From NCBI GenBank assembly GCA_002835675.1, contig PIZR01000006.1, positions 53,754 to 117,753 on the forward strand: a stretch of DNA of 64,000 bases, given 5' to 3'. Numbering within the stretch: the first letter of the stretch is position 1; every line of letters begins with the position of its first letter. Below the pieces are notes generated by a model. It was given only the letters and a program-made list of their open reading frames with translations. It was not told the origin of the DNA and did no database searches. This stretch comes from Bacillus sp. BA3 (GTDB lineage Bacteria > Bacillota > Bacilli > Bacillales > DSM-1321). This document shows positions 53,942 to 61,854 of the stretch, in pieces. Both the position numbers and the translations under genes were made by a program.

Positions 53942-54439
53942 ATGAAAATTTTTGTAAAAATTGTATTATCGTTATTTATGGTTCTTTATCTATTAATCCT
54001 TACAAAGCTCATTTTATTTAAAACCCTCTCGATAACCGAAATGAATGGTCATATTATTTTTACCTTCAATGGCCGATATTGGGGGTCCCATAACTTCATC
54101 CCTTTTAAAACCATTTTCCATTACCTGTTCTTAGCGGATGTAAATACATCCATCCGGATTGAGAACATAGCGGGGAATATCATCGGTTTTGTACCATTTG
54201 GCTTGATGCTTCCATTAATATCAAAAAGATTTTCCCAACTCAGATCGATCTTGATTGCAACATTCTGTTTTAGCTTCACCTATGAGGTTCTTCAGCTTTT
54301 ATTTGAATTAGGAAGTTTTGATACCGATGATATGATCCTGAATACTCTTGGCGGGACTATAGGATACCTGCCGATTAAGCTGTTTTACACAGTTTTCAAA
54401 AAGAATGGAACCATTCACAGCCAGGCCCAAGGACAGTAA
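53942..54439 (+). CDS. VanZ family protein
   Basis: A 165-aa membrane protein with four helices. VanZ-like features: HNFIPFKTIFHYL after the first loop, IENIAGNIIGFVPFGLMLP, and FSFTYEVLQLLFELGSFDTDDMILNTLGGTIGY. VanZ is named for low-level teicoplanin resistance, but most copies are of unknown role in the cell envelope. The stop codon lies inside the loop of the terminator hairpin. Monocistronic. Confidence 0.88.
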   Translation: MKIFVKIVLSLFMVLYLLILTKLILFKTLSITEMNGHIIFTFNGRYWGSHNFIPFKTIFHYLFLADVNTSIRIENIAGNIIGFVPFGLMLPLISKRFSQLRSILIATFCFSFTYEVLQLLFELGSFDTDDMILNTLGGTIGYLPIKLFYTVFKKNGTIHSQAQGQ

Positions 54440-54458
54440 TTTGCTGTCCTTCTTTTGT
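54428..54458 (+). terminator. Terminator of the VanZ gene
   Basis: AAGGACAG and CTGTCCTT pair around TAATTTG and precede CTTTTG; the TAA stop is within the loop. Confidence 0.8.
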
Positions 54459-54603
54459 CACAAGTTACTTTCACGCCGCAGCCGAATTATTGACGCGTAG
54501 GTTGAAATATCATGTCCTTATTCTAACGTTTAAAGCGAGACAAGGTTTCAATATAAAGGAAAATATACCTAATATTACTGTAGATGCATAAAAAAAAGAC
54601 CAC

Positions 54604-54883
54604 CAGATTGGTGGTTACAGCCTGTAGACAAATTCAAAGAACAGCAAGAGATGTTTCAGTTGATTTCAGAAATCCGCTCCCTTTCCGCCGACTGCCTGCC
54701 AAGCCTCCTCGCCGCGAGCGGCTGCGGTGTCTCGGCTATCCAGTAATTCGGCAGGAGTGTCGCAAATTTCTTCAATCCAATAAGGATTACAGTAAAAAAA
54801 CATTAAGTATAATCTAGTCTTGTTTTAAAATTTAGGTAGAACCCCATTTTGTCTACAAACCCAGGCCATCAGATTGGTGGTTA
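54604..54883. mobile_element. MITE-like element with 14-bp target duplication
   Basis: A ~252-bp element (54618-54869) is bounded by a 14-bp direct repeat, CAGATTGGTGGTTA (54604-54617 and 54870-54883). Near its ends are inverted TGTAGACAAA (54623) and TTTGTCTACA (54848). Its core (54655-54835) is shared with 58650-58825. There is no transposase, so any mobility would be in trans. The target is the modA terminator: the left flank still holds the full hairpin ACCACC-AGATT-GGTGGT and the T run for the minus strand, and the right copy contains the modA stop codon. Confidence 0.75.
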
Positions 54884-55687
54884 TTTCAAATTTTTAAATC
54901 CGTATTTTTCAAAGATTTTCATGGAGTCTTCCGTTTGGAGATAATCATAGAATAGCTTGGCTTCCTTATCATGATCCAAGTCATTGATCATTCCGACGGG
55001 ATATATGATTGGATCGTGTAAATCTGCCTGGGCTGCTGCAATGATTTCAATTTTCGATGAGTTGAGCGCATCCGTTTTATAGACGAGGCCTGCGTCCACG
55101 TTTCCCGTTTCCACATATGTAAGCACTTGCCGGACATCCTTTGCATATACCAATCGATCTTCAACCTCTTTAAAGAGGTTCATGTTTTCCAAAGTTTGTT
55201 TCGCATATTGCCCTGCCGGTACAGACTCTGGAGTGCCAATCGAAATTTTTTCTGCCTTTGTAAGGTCTTCCAGCGATCCGATTTCCTTTTTGGAATCCTT
55301 TGGCACCACCAGCACCAGATCATTGCCGACTAAATCGATTCCGTTTTTCTCTTCAATAAGATCTTCCTCTACTAATTTATCAAATTTATCTTCTGCAGCT
55401 GAGAAAAACAGGTCAACAGGCGCGCCTTGGGATATCTGCTGCTGAAGAGCTCCAGAGGCTCCAAAGTTATAATGAACTTCTACATTTGCATTCTCTTTTT
55501 CAAAAGACATCTTTATATCATTTAAGGCATCTTGCAAACTTACAGCTGCGGAAACCGTCAATTCCACTTTACCTCCGGCTTGCGCCTTCATTTCCGTTTT
55601 TTCCGCTTGATCATTTGAACAACCTGCGATCGCTGCCGCAAGCAGCATAATCGAAAAAATCATAAGGTATGTTTTTTTCAAAGTCAC
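54881..55687 (-). CDS. modA: Molybdate ABC transporter substrate-binding protein
   Basis: A 268-aa lipoprotein; the signal MIFSIMLLAAAIAGCSN has lipobox IAGC. ModA features follow: LTVSAAVSLQDALNDIKMSFEKEN, NFGASGALQQQISQGAPVDLFFSAAEDKFDKLV, and VDAGLVYKTDA. Binds molybdate or tungstate outside the membrane. The start is GTG at 55687 or TTG at 55681. No modB or modC is present here, so the partner permease must be elsewhere. The 3' end abuts an inserted repeat element that separates it from its terminator. Confidence 0.88.
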   Translation of the reverse strand: MTLKKTYLMIFSIMLLAAAIAGCSNDQAEKTEMKAQAGGKVELTVSAAVSLQDALNDIKMSFEKENANVEVHYNFGASGALQQQISQGAPVDLFFSAAEDKFDKLVEEDLIEEKNGIDLVGNDLVLVVPKDSKKEIGSLEDLTKAEKISIGTPESVPAGQYAKQTLENMNLFKEVEDRLVYAKDVRQVLTYVETGNVDAGLVYKTDALNSSKIEIIAAAQADLHDPIIYPVGMINDLDHDKEAKLFYDYLQTEDSMKIFEKYGFKNLK

Positions 55688-55776
55688 TCTTCTTCCGACC
55701 TTTCATTTTAGGTTGGCTGCTAATTCAGCAGCCTTCCGTATTCATTCTTTCATTTAGATTCCGAACACCATGCATC

Positions 55777-56946
55777 TCAGCTATAAAGAAGTTTGGGCTG
55801 TCGGGCTAGATAGGAAGGTGTACCATTTTGATTAAGACTAAGGATCAATTTCATGACCTCCACTATTCCCTCAGGTTTCTCCAACTCTATTTCCTTATGA
55901 TAAGCTTCTATGGATGTGTTCCACTTTTTCATTTTTTTCTGATCCTTCAATATACCCAGCAATTGTTTTTCAAAAGGCTTTTTCTGATTAAGTTTAAATA
56001 CAAGTCCTTGTTGTTTTAAATATTGCAGATTAATTTCCTCCTGCCCGGGAAGCCTCGAATGAACAAAAATGGGAAGCCTTTTTCGCAATGCTTCGCTAAT
56101 CGTGACACCGCCCGGTTTCGTAACGATTGCGTCAACTTCTTCATAAAGCTTATTCATTTCAGACCTTGATGAGATATAAGGCAATGGTTTGATATGTGGT
56201 AAGTTCCATGTTTCGATTTCTTCATAAAGCTTGTTGTTATTTCCGCAAAGGACTAAATAATCAAAGTCGGTTGAATTCTTTAACTCATCACCTAAGTTCA
56301 AAATCCCTCCAAGACCGCTATTTCCTCCGGATATCAAAATTTTTGGCCGTGCTGTGTTTCTTTGGACACGGGCATTTTTAGTGATTTCCTCGTGCACGGG
56401 AATTCCAGTGACCATCATCGTTTGTTTTGGTATTTGACGCTTACTCATCAGCTTTTCTTTTACTTCTTGACTAGGAAGAAAATGGGCATCTATCCCTTCG
56501 CTTCCCCACACATTATTAATAAAGTAGTCCGTGTACACATTTATAACCGGTGTGCTGCACTTCCCTTTCATCTTTAGCTGACTTAAAAGATAGGAAGGAA
56601 AACCGTGTGTACACACAATTAAATCAGGCTTTTCTTCTGCTATCAATTGTTCCAATTTATTCATGAATAGTTGCTGATACCACTTAAATATCCGTTCCTT
56701 TGGCGTGTGCACATAAAACAGATTCTTATAGGCAAGATTATAGGTTTCCGGCGCATAACGGATCCATGTAAGATAACTATTTACAATGATTTTTTCTAGA
56801 GAGGTATTGGTATAGCTGATTAGATCGATTTTCTTATAAGTAATCCCATTTGAATGCTTTTTTAACATATCCATTAATGCCTCTGCAACTTGATGATGTC
56901 CCGACTGCATTCGAAAGAGAGGTAAAAACAAAATTTTCTTCTTCAT
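55777..56946 (-). CDS. MGDG synthase/UgtP-like glycosyltransferase
   Basis: A 389-aa GT-B enzyme of family GT28. The N-terminal MGDG-synthase-type domain has LPLFRMQSGHHQVAEALMDML; the C-terminal UDP-sugar site has KILISGGNSGLGGI and VDAIVTKPGGVTISEALRKRLPIFVHSRLPGQEEINLQYL. Such enzymes glycosylate diacylglycerol or carotenoid-type lipids. The ATG at 56946 is chosen after GGAGATG; the frame runs 13 codons further. Last gene of a deacetylase-DedA-GT operon, so a lipid-linked envelope role is likely. The acceptor is not proven. Confidence 0.85.
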   Translation of the reverse strand: MKKKILFLPLFRMQSGHHQVAEALMDMLKKHSNGITYKKIDLISYTNTSLEKIIVNSYLTWIRYAPETYNLAYKNLFYVHTPKERIFKWYQQLFMNKLEQLIAEEKPDLIVCTHGFPSYLLSQLKMKGKCSTPVINVYTDYFINNVWGSEGIDAHFLPSQEVKEKLMSKRQIPKQTMMVTGIPVHEEITKNARVQRNTARPKILISGGNSGLGGILNLGDELKNSTDFDYLVLCGNNNKLYEEIETWNLPHIKPLPYISSRSEMNKLYEEVDAIVTKPGGVTISEALRKRLPIFVHSRLPGQEEINLQYLKQQGLVFKLNQKKPFEKQLLGILKDQKKMKKWNTSIEAYHKEIELEKPEGIVEVMKLILSLNQNGTPSYLARQPKLLYS

Positions 56947-57048
56947 ATATGTGTCATCTCCTAAGAAATCATTCTGAAAATACAAAATATATAGTTCATG
57001 ATATCTTCTTCTTATAATAAATTTCCAATTTTATAATAAGGAGCCGAC

Positions 57049-57648
57049 TCAACCTTTGGACATTTGTTTTCTCTTTTTAATGTATTTGATAGAAACATAA
57101 AGTGCAAAAATAACTAAAAATACAAGCCCTAAATATGGAACATATTTAGGATTAACATTAAAAGCATCCCCGATATAATAACCGGCCACTATAAAAGGGA
57201 CGGTCCATAGAATAGTGCCAAATAGGGAAAATAGGAAGTATTTCCGAAAAGGTATAGAAGAGATTCCTGCGAAATATGGACTAATTTGTCTTATTCCCGG
57301 AATATAAAATCCAAATACTAAGGTTTTTTGTGCATTATCCGTATAGTTTTTCTTTGCTTTCTCCCAGCGTTCAGTCGTAATCCCAATGAATCTTCCAAAT
57401 TTATTTATAAATGGATACCCCACATATTTTCCGCATGCATAAGCTGCAAGCATTCCGATAAAGGCGCCGAGAATTGCACACAGCATTGCCAAACCTAGTG
57501 AGAGCTTACCTTGTGCTACCAACACCCCAATCAGAAATAGAAGTGATTCTTCAGGAGCAGGCACTCCCACAATGCCGAAGAATAAAAAAAGAAAAATGAT
57601 CAGGTATCCATATGAATCAATAAAATGTAAAAGCGTATCTATATTCAT
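57049..57648 (-). CDS. DedA family membrane protein
   Basis: A 199-aa DedA/VTT-domain protein with five to six helices. Family signatures: FFGIVGVPAPEESLLFLIG (acidic re-entrant helix), GAFIGMLAAYACGKYVG, and the FGFYIPGIRQISPYFAGISSIPFRKYFLFSLFG block with the key arginine. DedA proteins act as lipid scramblases or flippases (undecaprenyl phosphate, phospholipids) and support proton-motive force. It is 17 bp downstream of the deacetylase gene. Confidence 0.9.
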   Translation of the reverse strand: MNIDTLLHFIDSYGYLIIFLFLFFGIVGVPAPEESLLFLIGVLVAQGKLSLGLAMLCAILGAFIGMLAAYACGKYVGYPFINKFGRFIGITTERWEKAKKNYTDNAQKTLVFGFYIPGIRQISPYFAGISSIPFRKYFLFSLFGTILWTVPFIVAGYYIGDAFNVNPKYVPYLGLVFLVIFALYVSIKYIKKRKQMSKG

Positions 57649-57665
57649 AATACCCCCAGAATTAT

Positions 57666-58364
57666 TTATAAGTCTTTTAAAGTAATAAAGTAAATTCCTT
57701 TTTCCTTACTCTCCTGTAGGTAAATTTTTAACATTTCAATCATATAGCCTGGTGCTTCTTTATCCGCTCCCAATGTTTCACCACAGTCATGAAGCAACAG
57801 GATGGAACCTTCTGTCGAAGTGCTTCGCAGTTGATCAAGCAAAGTATTTCTGCAATTTTCGACTTTCCAATCCCCGAAGATGCCGGACCACATCACCACT
57901 CTATATTTCTTACTGAAAAGTGGTGTGAACATATTAAAATGGCCCCAAGGCGGTCTATAAAAAACAACCTTTTCATTCGTAACTTCATTTATCGCCTTTT
58001 CAGTCATTTCCAACTGTTTCCGTAAATGGATTGGTGATAGCACCCAGCTTGAAACATGATGATAATGGTGGATCCCTATAGTATGTCCCTCTTCATGCAT
58101 TCTTTTAATAATCTCAGGATTTCTTTTCACCTTACTGCCAACAACAAAAAATGTGGCCTTTATCTTATACTCTTTTAAAAGATCAAGTAATTTTATTGTA
58201 TATTCTGGGTTTGGGCCATCATCGAAAGTTAGCGCAATCCCATTATTCAAATTGATTTTTTTTGTTATTCCCAGACTGCATACACGAATAAGCACCGTTG
58301 GGATAATAGTATAAAATATTAATAGCAATAATAAAATAATAAAACTAATCAGCCATATATGCAT
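57666..58364 (-). CDS. Polysaccharide deacetylase family protein
   Basis: A 232-aa membrane-anchored enzyme (one N-terminal helix, ISFIILLLLLIFYTIIP). The NodB domain motifs are MT1 ALTFDDGPNP, MT2 HTIGIHHYHH (HxxxH region), MT3 YRPPWGHFN and MT5 SILLLHDCG, so the metal and catalytic residues are intact. Probably removes N-acetyl groups from a wall polymer or glycolipid. First gene of an operon with DedA and the GT28 enzyme, which suggests a lipid-linked sugar substrate. Confidence 0.88.
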   Translation of the reverse strand: MHIWLISFIILLLLLIFYTIIPTVLIRVCSLGITKKINLNNGIALTFDDGPNPEYTIKLLDLLKEYKIKATFFVVGSKVKRNPEIIKRMHEEGHTIGIHHYHHVSSWVLSPIHLRKQLEMTEKAINEVTNEKVVFYRPPWGHFNMFTPLFSKKYRVVMWSGIFGDWKVENCRNTLLDQLRSTSTEGSILLLHDCGETLGADKEAPGYMIEMLKIYLQESKEKGIYFITLKDL

Positions 58365-58620
58365 CACACAAAACTATCCTCTCATTATTGATATTACCAA
58401 TACTGATTCTTTCCCTATATCATATTCATTTACCACAATGCAGCAAATTTTATTGTATTCAGGTAATTCATTAAAAAAACCTCTTCTTACAATTTAGCAT
58501 TTTTTTTTCATTATTTTCACTTATCAATCATTTTTTTATTTTTGTAAAATTTTACTGACCACTAGCCTGCTTACTGCAAAGTAATAAAACACCTATAAAG
58601 AAATTAGAATTAGAGCAGTT
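58365..58620. other. Upstream region of the deacetylase operon
   Basis: About 255 AT-rich bases with promoter-like sequence for the minus strand. No gene or clear RNA structure was seen. Confidence 0.5.
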
Positions 58621-58874
58621 TGCCTGCATTTTTTTCATTTAAAAACGTTCGAGTTGATTTCAGAAATCCGCTCCCTTTCCGCCGACTGTCTGCCAAGCCT
58701 CCTCACCGCAAGCCGCTGTGGGGTCTTGGCTAGCCAGTTATTCGGCAGGAGTGTCGCCAATTTCTTCAATCCAATAAGGGTTAGAGAAAAAAACATGAAG
58801 GGTAATCTAGTATTGTTTTTAGACAAATTCCAAGAAAAATCGAGTGTGCCTGCGGTTTTTTTCATTTAAAAACG
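58621..58874. repeat. Second full copy of the dispersed repeat, with direct-repeat flanks
   Basis: The core 58650-58825 matches 54655-54835 over about 160 bp (TTTCAGAAATCCGCTCCC, CCGCCGACTG, ATTCGGCAGGAGTGTCGC, TTCTTCAATCCAATAAGG). It is flanked by a ~27-bp direct repeat, TGCCTGC-A/GG-TTTTTTTCATTTAAAAACG, at 58621 and 58847. The copy lacks the TGTAGACAAA ends of the first element. The right flank is preceded by AGACAAATTC. No open frame is shared between copies in a consistent phase. Confidence 0.75.
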
Positions 58875-58939
58875 GTCCAATTGTTATCATCCGGAGCATT
58901 TTTTGCCGTTCACGATTTTTTCATCCATCAACGCTCTTT

Positions 58940-59012
58940 TTGCGGCCGTCCACGCACCTTATTCGACCGTTCTCGAATTTATTCGACCCTCCATGCACTT
59001 TTTTCGACCCCA
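58940..59012. repeat. Short TTCGACC array
   Basis: Three TTCGACC half-units, beginning ATTCGACC at 58961, ATTCGACC at 58981 and TTTCGACC at 59002, spaced 20 and 21 bp. The core is the same as in the arrays at 1 and 12598, and it again lies beside a dispersed-repeat copy. Confidence 0.75.
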
Positions 59013-59040
59013 ATTGGGTCTTCCTTTTGCCGACAAACTG

Positions 59041-59069
59041 AAAAAAACACCCTAAGGGTGTTTTTTTAA
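59041..59069. terminator. Terminator of bioB
   Basis: AAAAACACCCT and AGGGTGTTTTT form a stem with almost no loop, flanked by A and T runs. Confidence 0.85.
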
Positions 59070-59099
59070 ATCCATATTGTTTTCCAATAATCCTTTTTA

Positions 59100-60092
59100 T
59101 CAAAGAGCACATTCTTCAATTTCGAATCCCAGGTCTTCGATAATTCCCCAATCTGCTGTGGGTTCTTGACCAGCTGTCGTTAAATAATCGCCGACGAAGA
59201 TGGAATTGGCTGCATAAAGTGCCATGGGCTGCATGGAACGGAGATTGACCTCACGACCGCCGGCCAGACGGATTTCTTTACTCGGATTAACGAATCTCAT
59301 CATCGAAATCAATTTCAGGCATTTAGTAGGGGTCAACTCGGAAGTTCCCTCAAGCGGCGTTCCGTCAATTGCATTGAGAAAATTACAAGGAATGGAATCT
59401 GCATCAAGGCTGCGTAGGGATAGTGCGATTTCCACCGCTTCCGACTCAGATTCCCCCATACCGAAAATGGCACCAGAACATGGGGACATTCCGGCTTCTT
59501 TTACAGCTTCGACTGTATCTACCCGGTCTTCATATGTATGTGTCGATGTAATTTTACTGTAGTTTTCCTGTGATGTATTCAAATTGTGGTTGTAGCGATG
59601 AACGCCTGCTTCCGCAAGTTTGCCAGCATGTTCCTCATTCAGGAAACCTAAACAACAGCAGATTTTAAGATCCGTCGTTTCGCGGATTTCCTTTACTGCT
59701 TCAATGACATGATCGATTTCCCTGTTGGTCGGACGACGGCCAGACGCAACGATGCAGTAAGTACCCGCTTTGCGACGAATTGATTCTTGCGCTCCCTCGA
59801 CAATCTTTTCTTTCGTCAACCAAGCATATTTATCGATTGGGGCTTCCGATACGATCGACTGCGAGCAGTAGCCGCAATCTTCGGGACATAATCCTGATTT
59901 CGTATTGATGATCATATTCAATTTAACTTTTTTCCCATAATGATGCTTGCGTATGAGGTAGGCCGCATTCAAAATTTCCAAAACCTCTTCGTCTGGGGCT
60001 TGTACGATGGATAATGCCTCTTCCTCCGTCACTTTATATCCTTTGATAACGTTCTCCGCTAACATCTTCCAGTCCCTTAACATTGTTTCCAA
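59100..60092 (-). CDS. bioB: Biotin synthase
   Basis: A radical-SAM enzyme of about 330 aa that inserts sulfur into dethiobiotin. The 4Fe-4S motif CPEDCGYCSQ (CxxxCxxC) is preceded by MIINTKSGL. Further family blocks are YCIVASGRRPTNRE, HRYNHNLNTSQENY, GMGESESEAVEIA, and IPCNFLNAIDGTPLEG. The long frame begins at 60155, but the TTG at 60092 follows GAGGGAT and gives the usual family start METMLRDWKMLAENV. It has its own BirA-box promoter, divergent from bioYDA. The leader between the box and start is long, ~260 nt. Confidence 0.94.
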   Translation of the reverse strand: METMLRDWKMLAENVIKGYKVTEEEALSIVQAPDEEVLEILNAAYLIRKHHYGKKVKLNMIINTKSGLCPEDCGYCSQSIVSEAPIDKYAWLTKEKIVEGAQESIRRKAGTYCIVASGRRPTNREIDHVIEAVKEIRETTDLKICCCLGFLNEEHAGKLAEAGVHRYNHNLNTSQENYSKITSTHTYEDRVDTVEAVKEAGMSPCSGAIFGMGESESEAVEIALSLRSLDADSIPCNFLNAIDGTPLEGTSELTPTKCLKLISMMRFVNPSKEIRLAGGREVNLRSMQPMALYAANSIFVGDYLTTAGQEPTADWGIIEDLGFEIEECAL

Positions 60093-60355
60093 ACCTATCC
60101 CTCTTTTCTTTATTGTGTGCCGAATCGCTGGTTTATGGATTCCTTGACTATGCAATTCCTAGAAAAGGAGCATAACCCGGTCTGGTAAATAAAGACCAAC
60201 TGCCTGCAATATCTACCTGATGCTCCAACCGCGAATGCCTCCATCTCCAATCCACTTTCCCTTCAAACCAAGTAGTCGCATGTGCACCATCCAACCACAA
60301 TGGGCAGCACTTAACATTTAGCAGTATCAATACTGCCTGGCGATTTAGGTAAATC

Positions 60356-60383
60356 TGTTAACCTTAAATATTTTAAGTTAACA
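60356..60383. promoter_or_regulatory. BirA operator (bioB side)
   Basis: TGTTAAC and GTTAACA are exact inverted halves around 14 bp, also with TTAAA/TTTAA inside. This fits the BirA biotin-operon box of Bacillus. It would repress bioB when biotin is plentiful. Confidence 0.87.
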
Positions 60384-60481
60384 TATCGATAGAATAATAA
60401 CATACTAACAAAATATTATTCAATGGTCTTTTTTCAATATTTTCCTAGTCTCTCCTTTAAATCCCGATAAAGATGGCTTTT

Positions 60482-60517
60482 TATATGTTAACTAAACAAT
60501 AAATTAGTTGACATATA
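60482..60517. promoter_or_regulatory. BirA operator (bioYDA side)
   Basis: TATATGTTAACTAA and TTAGTTGACATATA pair as an inverted repeat with 8 bp between; the halves ATGTTAAC and GTTGACAT match the BirA box with one mismatch. It lies about 70 bp before the bioY start. Confidence 0.85.
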
Positions 60518-60583
60518 AAATAGAAATCAGGCAAACTAATAGTGGGCATTTTGCCAGCACTTTCAAAAAAGGAGGTTAAAAAC

Positions 60584-61168
60584 TTGAAAGCAAGGACGAT
60601 TTCCTATGTGGCCCTTTTTACCGCGTTAACTGCCATTGGCGCCTTTATTAAGATACCTATACCTTACATACCATTCACACTGCAAATTCTGGCAGTCTAT
60701 TTGGCAGGCGCATTATTGGGGCCCCGGCTTGGAATGCTCAGTCAGTTATGCTACGTCTTGATCGGACTTATCGGGGTGCCCGTGTTTGCTGAAGGCGGGG
60801 GATTCGGCTATATTTTCAAACCTACATTCGGCTATTTGCTCGGATATATACTGGGAGCCTATGTAAATGGATGGCTGATCAACCGGTTTTCCCTCTCCAC
60901 GATTCGTTCCATATTCTTTGCTAATGCCGCCTCTTTGCTGACAGTTTACCTTTTTGGCTGCATTTGGCTGTATGGTGCAATGAAGTGGATTGTTGAAACG
61001 CCGCTTACCATCAACCAGACGATTCTTTACGGCTTCTTGTTACCTGTACCCGGTGATCTTATGCTATGCATTCTATGTGCTGTCATCATTCAACAAGTAC
61101 GTCCGCGCATTGCAAGATATATAAACGTAAAGGAGCTGAATCATCCATGGGCCAAGCCTACTTTATAA
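60584..61168 (+). CDS. bioY: Biotin ECF transporter substrate-binding subunit
   Basis: A 194-aa membrane protein, the S-component BioY, with about six helices. Key blocks: VALFTALTAIGAFIKIPIPYIPFTLQILAVYLAGALLGPRLG, FAEGGGFGYIFKPTFGYLLGYILGAY and the C-terminal PVPGDLMLCILCAVI. The TTG at 60584 follows AAAGGAGG at a good distance; the frame opens at 60542 without a ribosome site. First gene of bioYDA, with a BirA box upstream. It imports biotin with an energising module shared with other vitamins. Confidence 0.92.
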   Translation: MKARTISYVALFTALTAIGAFIKIPIPYIPFTLQILAVYLAGALLGPRLGMLSQLCYVLIGLIGVPVFAEGGGFGYIFKPTFGYLLGYILGAYVNGWLINRFSLSTIRSIFFANAASLLTVYLFGCIWLYGAMKWIVETPLTINQTILYGFLLPVPGDLMLCILCAVIIQQVRPRIARYINVKELNHPWAKPTL

Positions 61169-61854
61169 CCGGAACTGGCACGGATATTGGAAAGACCATC
61201 GTCACGAGTGCACTCTATCTGTCTCTTCAAACATTGGGAAAAAGCGTCACGATATTCAAGCCATTCCAAACGGGAATCAATGAAGAAAATCATACATACC
61301 CGGATATATCTTGGTTTGAGCAGGAACTCGGTGTAAAGGATTCAGGGTTTTACACACTGAAACCGGAAACCTCCCCACATTTGGCGATTAAATTAACCGG
61401 TAGTCTTATCGATGAGAAGAAAGTCGTGGAAAGGGTTCACGAACTTGAGGAAATGTATGACATCGTATTAGTAGAGGGCGCTGGCGGATTGGCTGTGCCG
61501 CTTATTGAACGAACGGAAGGTTTCTATATGACGGCGGATTTCATAAAGGATTGCGGCATGCCTGTCCTCTTCGTATCCACAAGCGGTTTAGGGGCGATTC
61601 ATGATGTCGTGACCACCCATTCTTATGCCCAAGTCCATGATATAAACGTGAAAACCATTTTGTATAATCATTTCCGGCCGGAAGATCGGATTCATCAAGA
61701 CAATATCGAAACCATTGAAAAGCTGACTGGGCTGAATGGCCTCGCCTGCATCCCAACACTGGCCGATGTTAGAAAAGACTTGAGAATCTGTATCCTTGAT
61801 TTACTTAGTGATCAAGATTATACCCACCAACTGAAAGAGGTGTTCAAAGCATGA
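61147..61854 (+). CDS. bioD: Dethiobiotin synthetase
   Basis: A 235-aa ATP-dependent carboxylase that closes the ureido ring of dethiobiotin. P-loop GTGTDIGKTIVTSAL at the start, then FKPFQTG (catalytic Lys) and VLVEGAGGLAVPL. The ATG at 61147 follows AAAGGAG; it overlaps the bioY stop by 22 bp. The frame extends 27 codons upstream inside bioY, but that is not the start. The next gene, bioA, overlaps by 4 bp. Confidence 0.94.
   Translation: MGQAYFITGTGTDIGKTIVTSALYLSLQTLGKSVTIFKPFQTGINEENHTYPDISWFEQELGVKDSGFYTLKPETSPHLAIKLTGSLIDEKKVVERVHELEEMYDIVLVEGAGGLAVPLIERTEGFYMTADFIKDCGMPVLFVSTSGLGAIHDVVTTHSYAQVHDINVKTILYNHFRPEDRIHQDNIETIEKLTGLNGLACIPTLADVRKDLRICILDLLSDQDYTHQLKEVFKA

Noticed and set aside
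54584-54817. 77-aa frame across the inserted element
   Set aside because: The frame is not kept in the second copy of the element and starts in the modA terminator.
58635-58869. Frames of 71-76 aa in the second repeat copy
   Set aside because: They differ in phase from the first copy; non-coding repeat is the better reading.
60148-60330. Trp-rich 60-aa frame in the bioB leader
   Set aside because: TTG start with a poor ribosome site and no known relative; kept only as a remark in the bioB finding.
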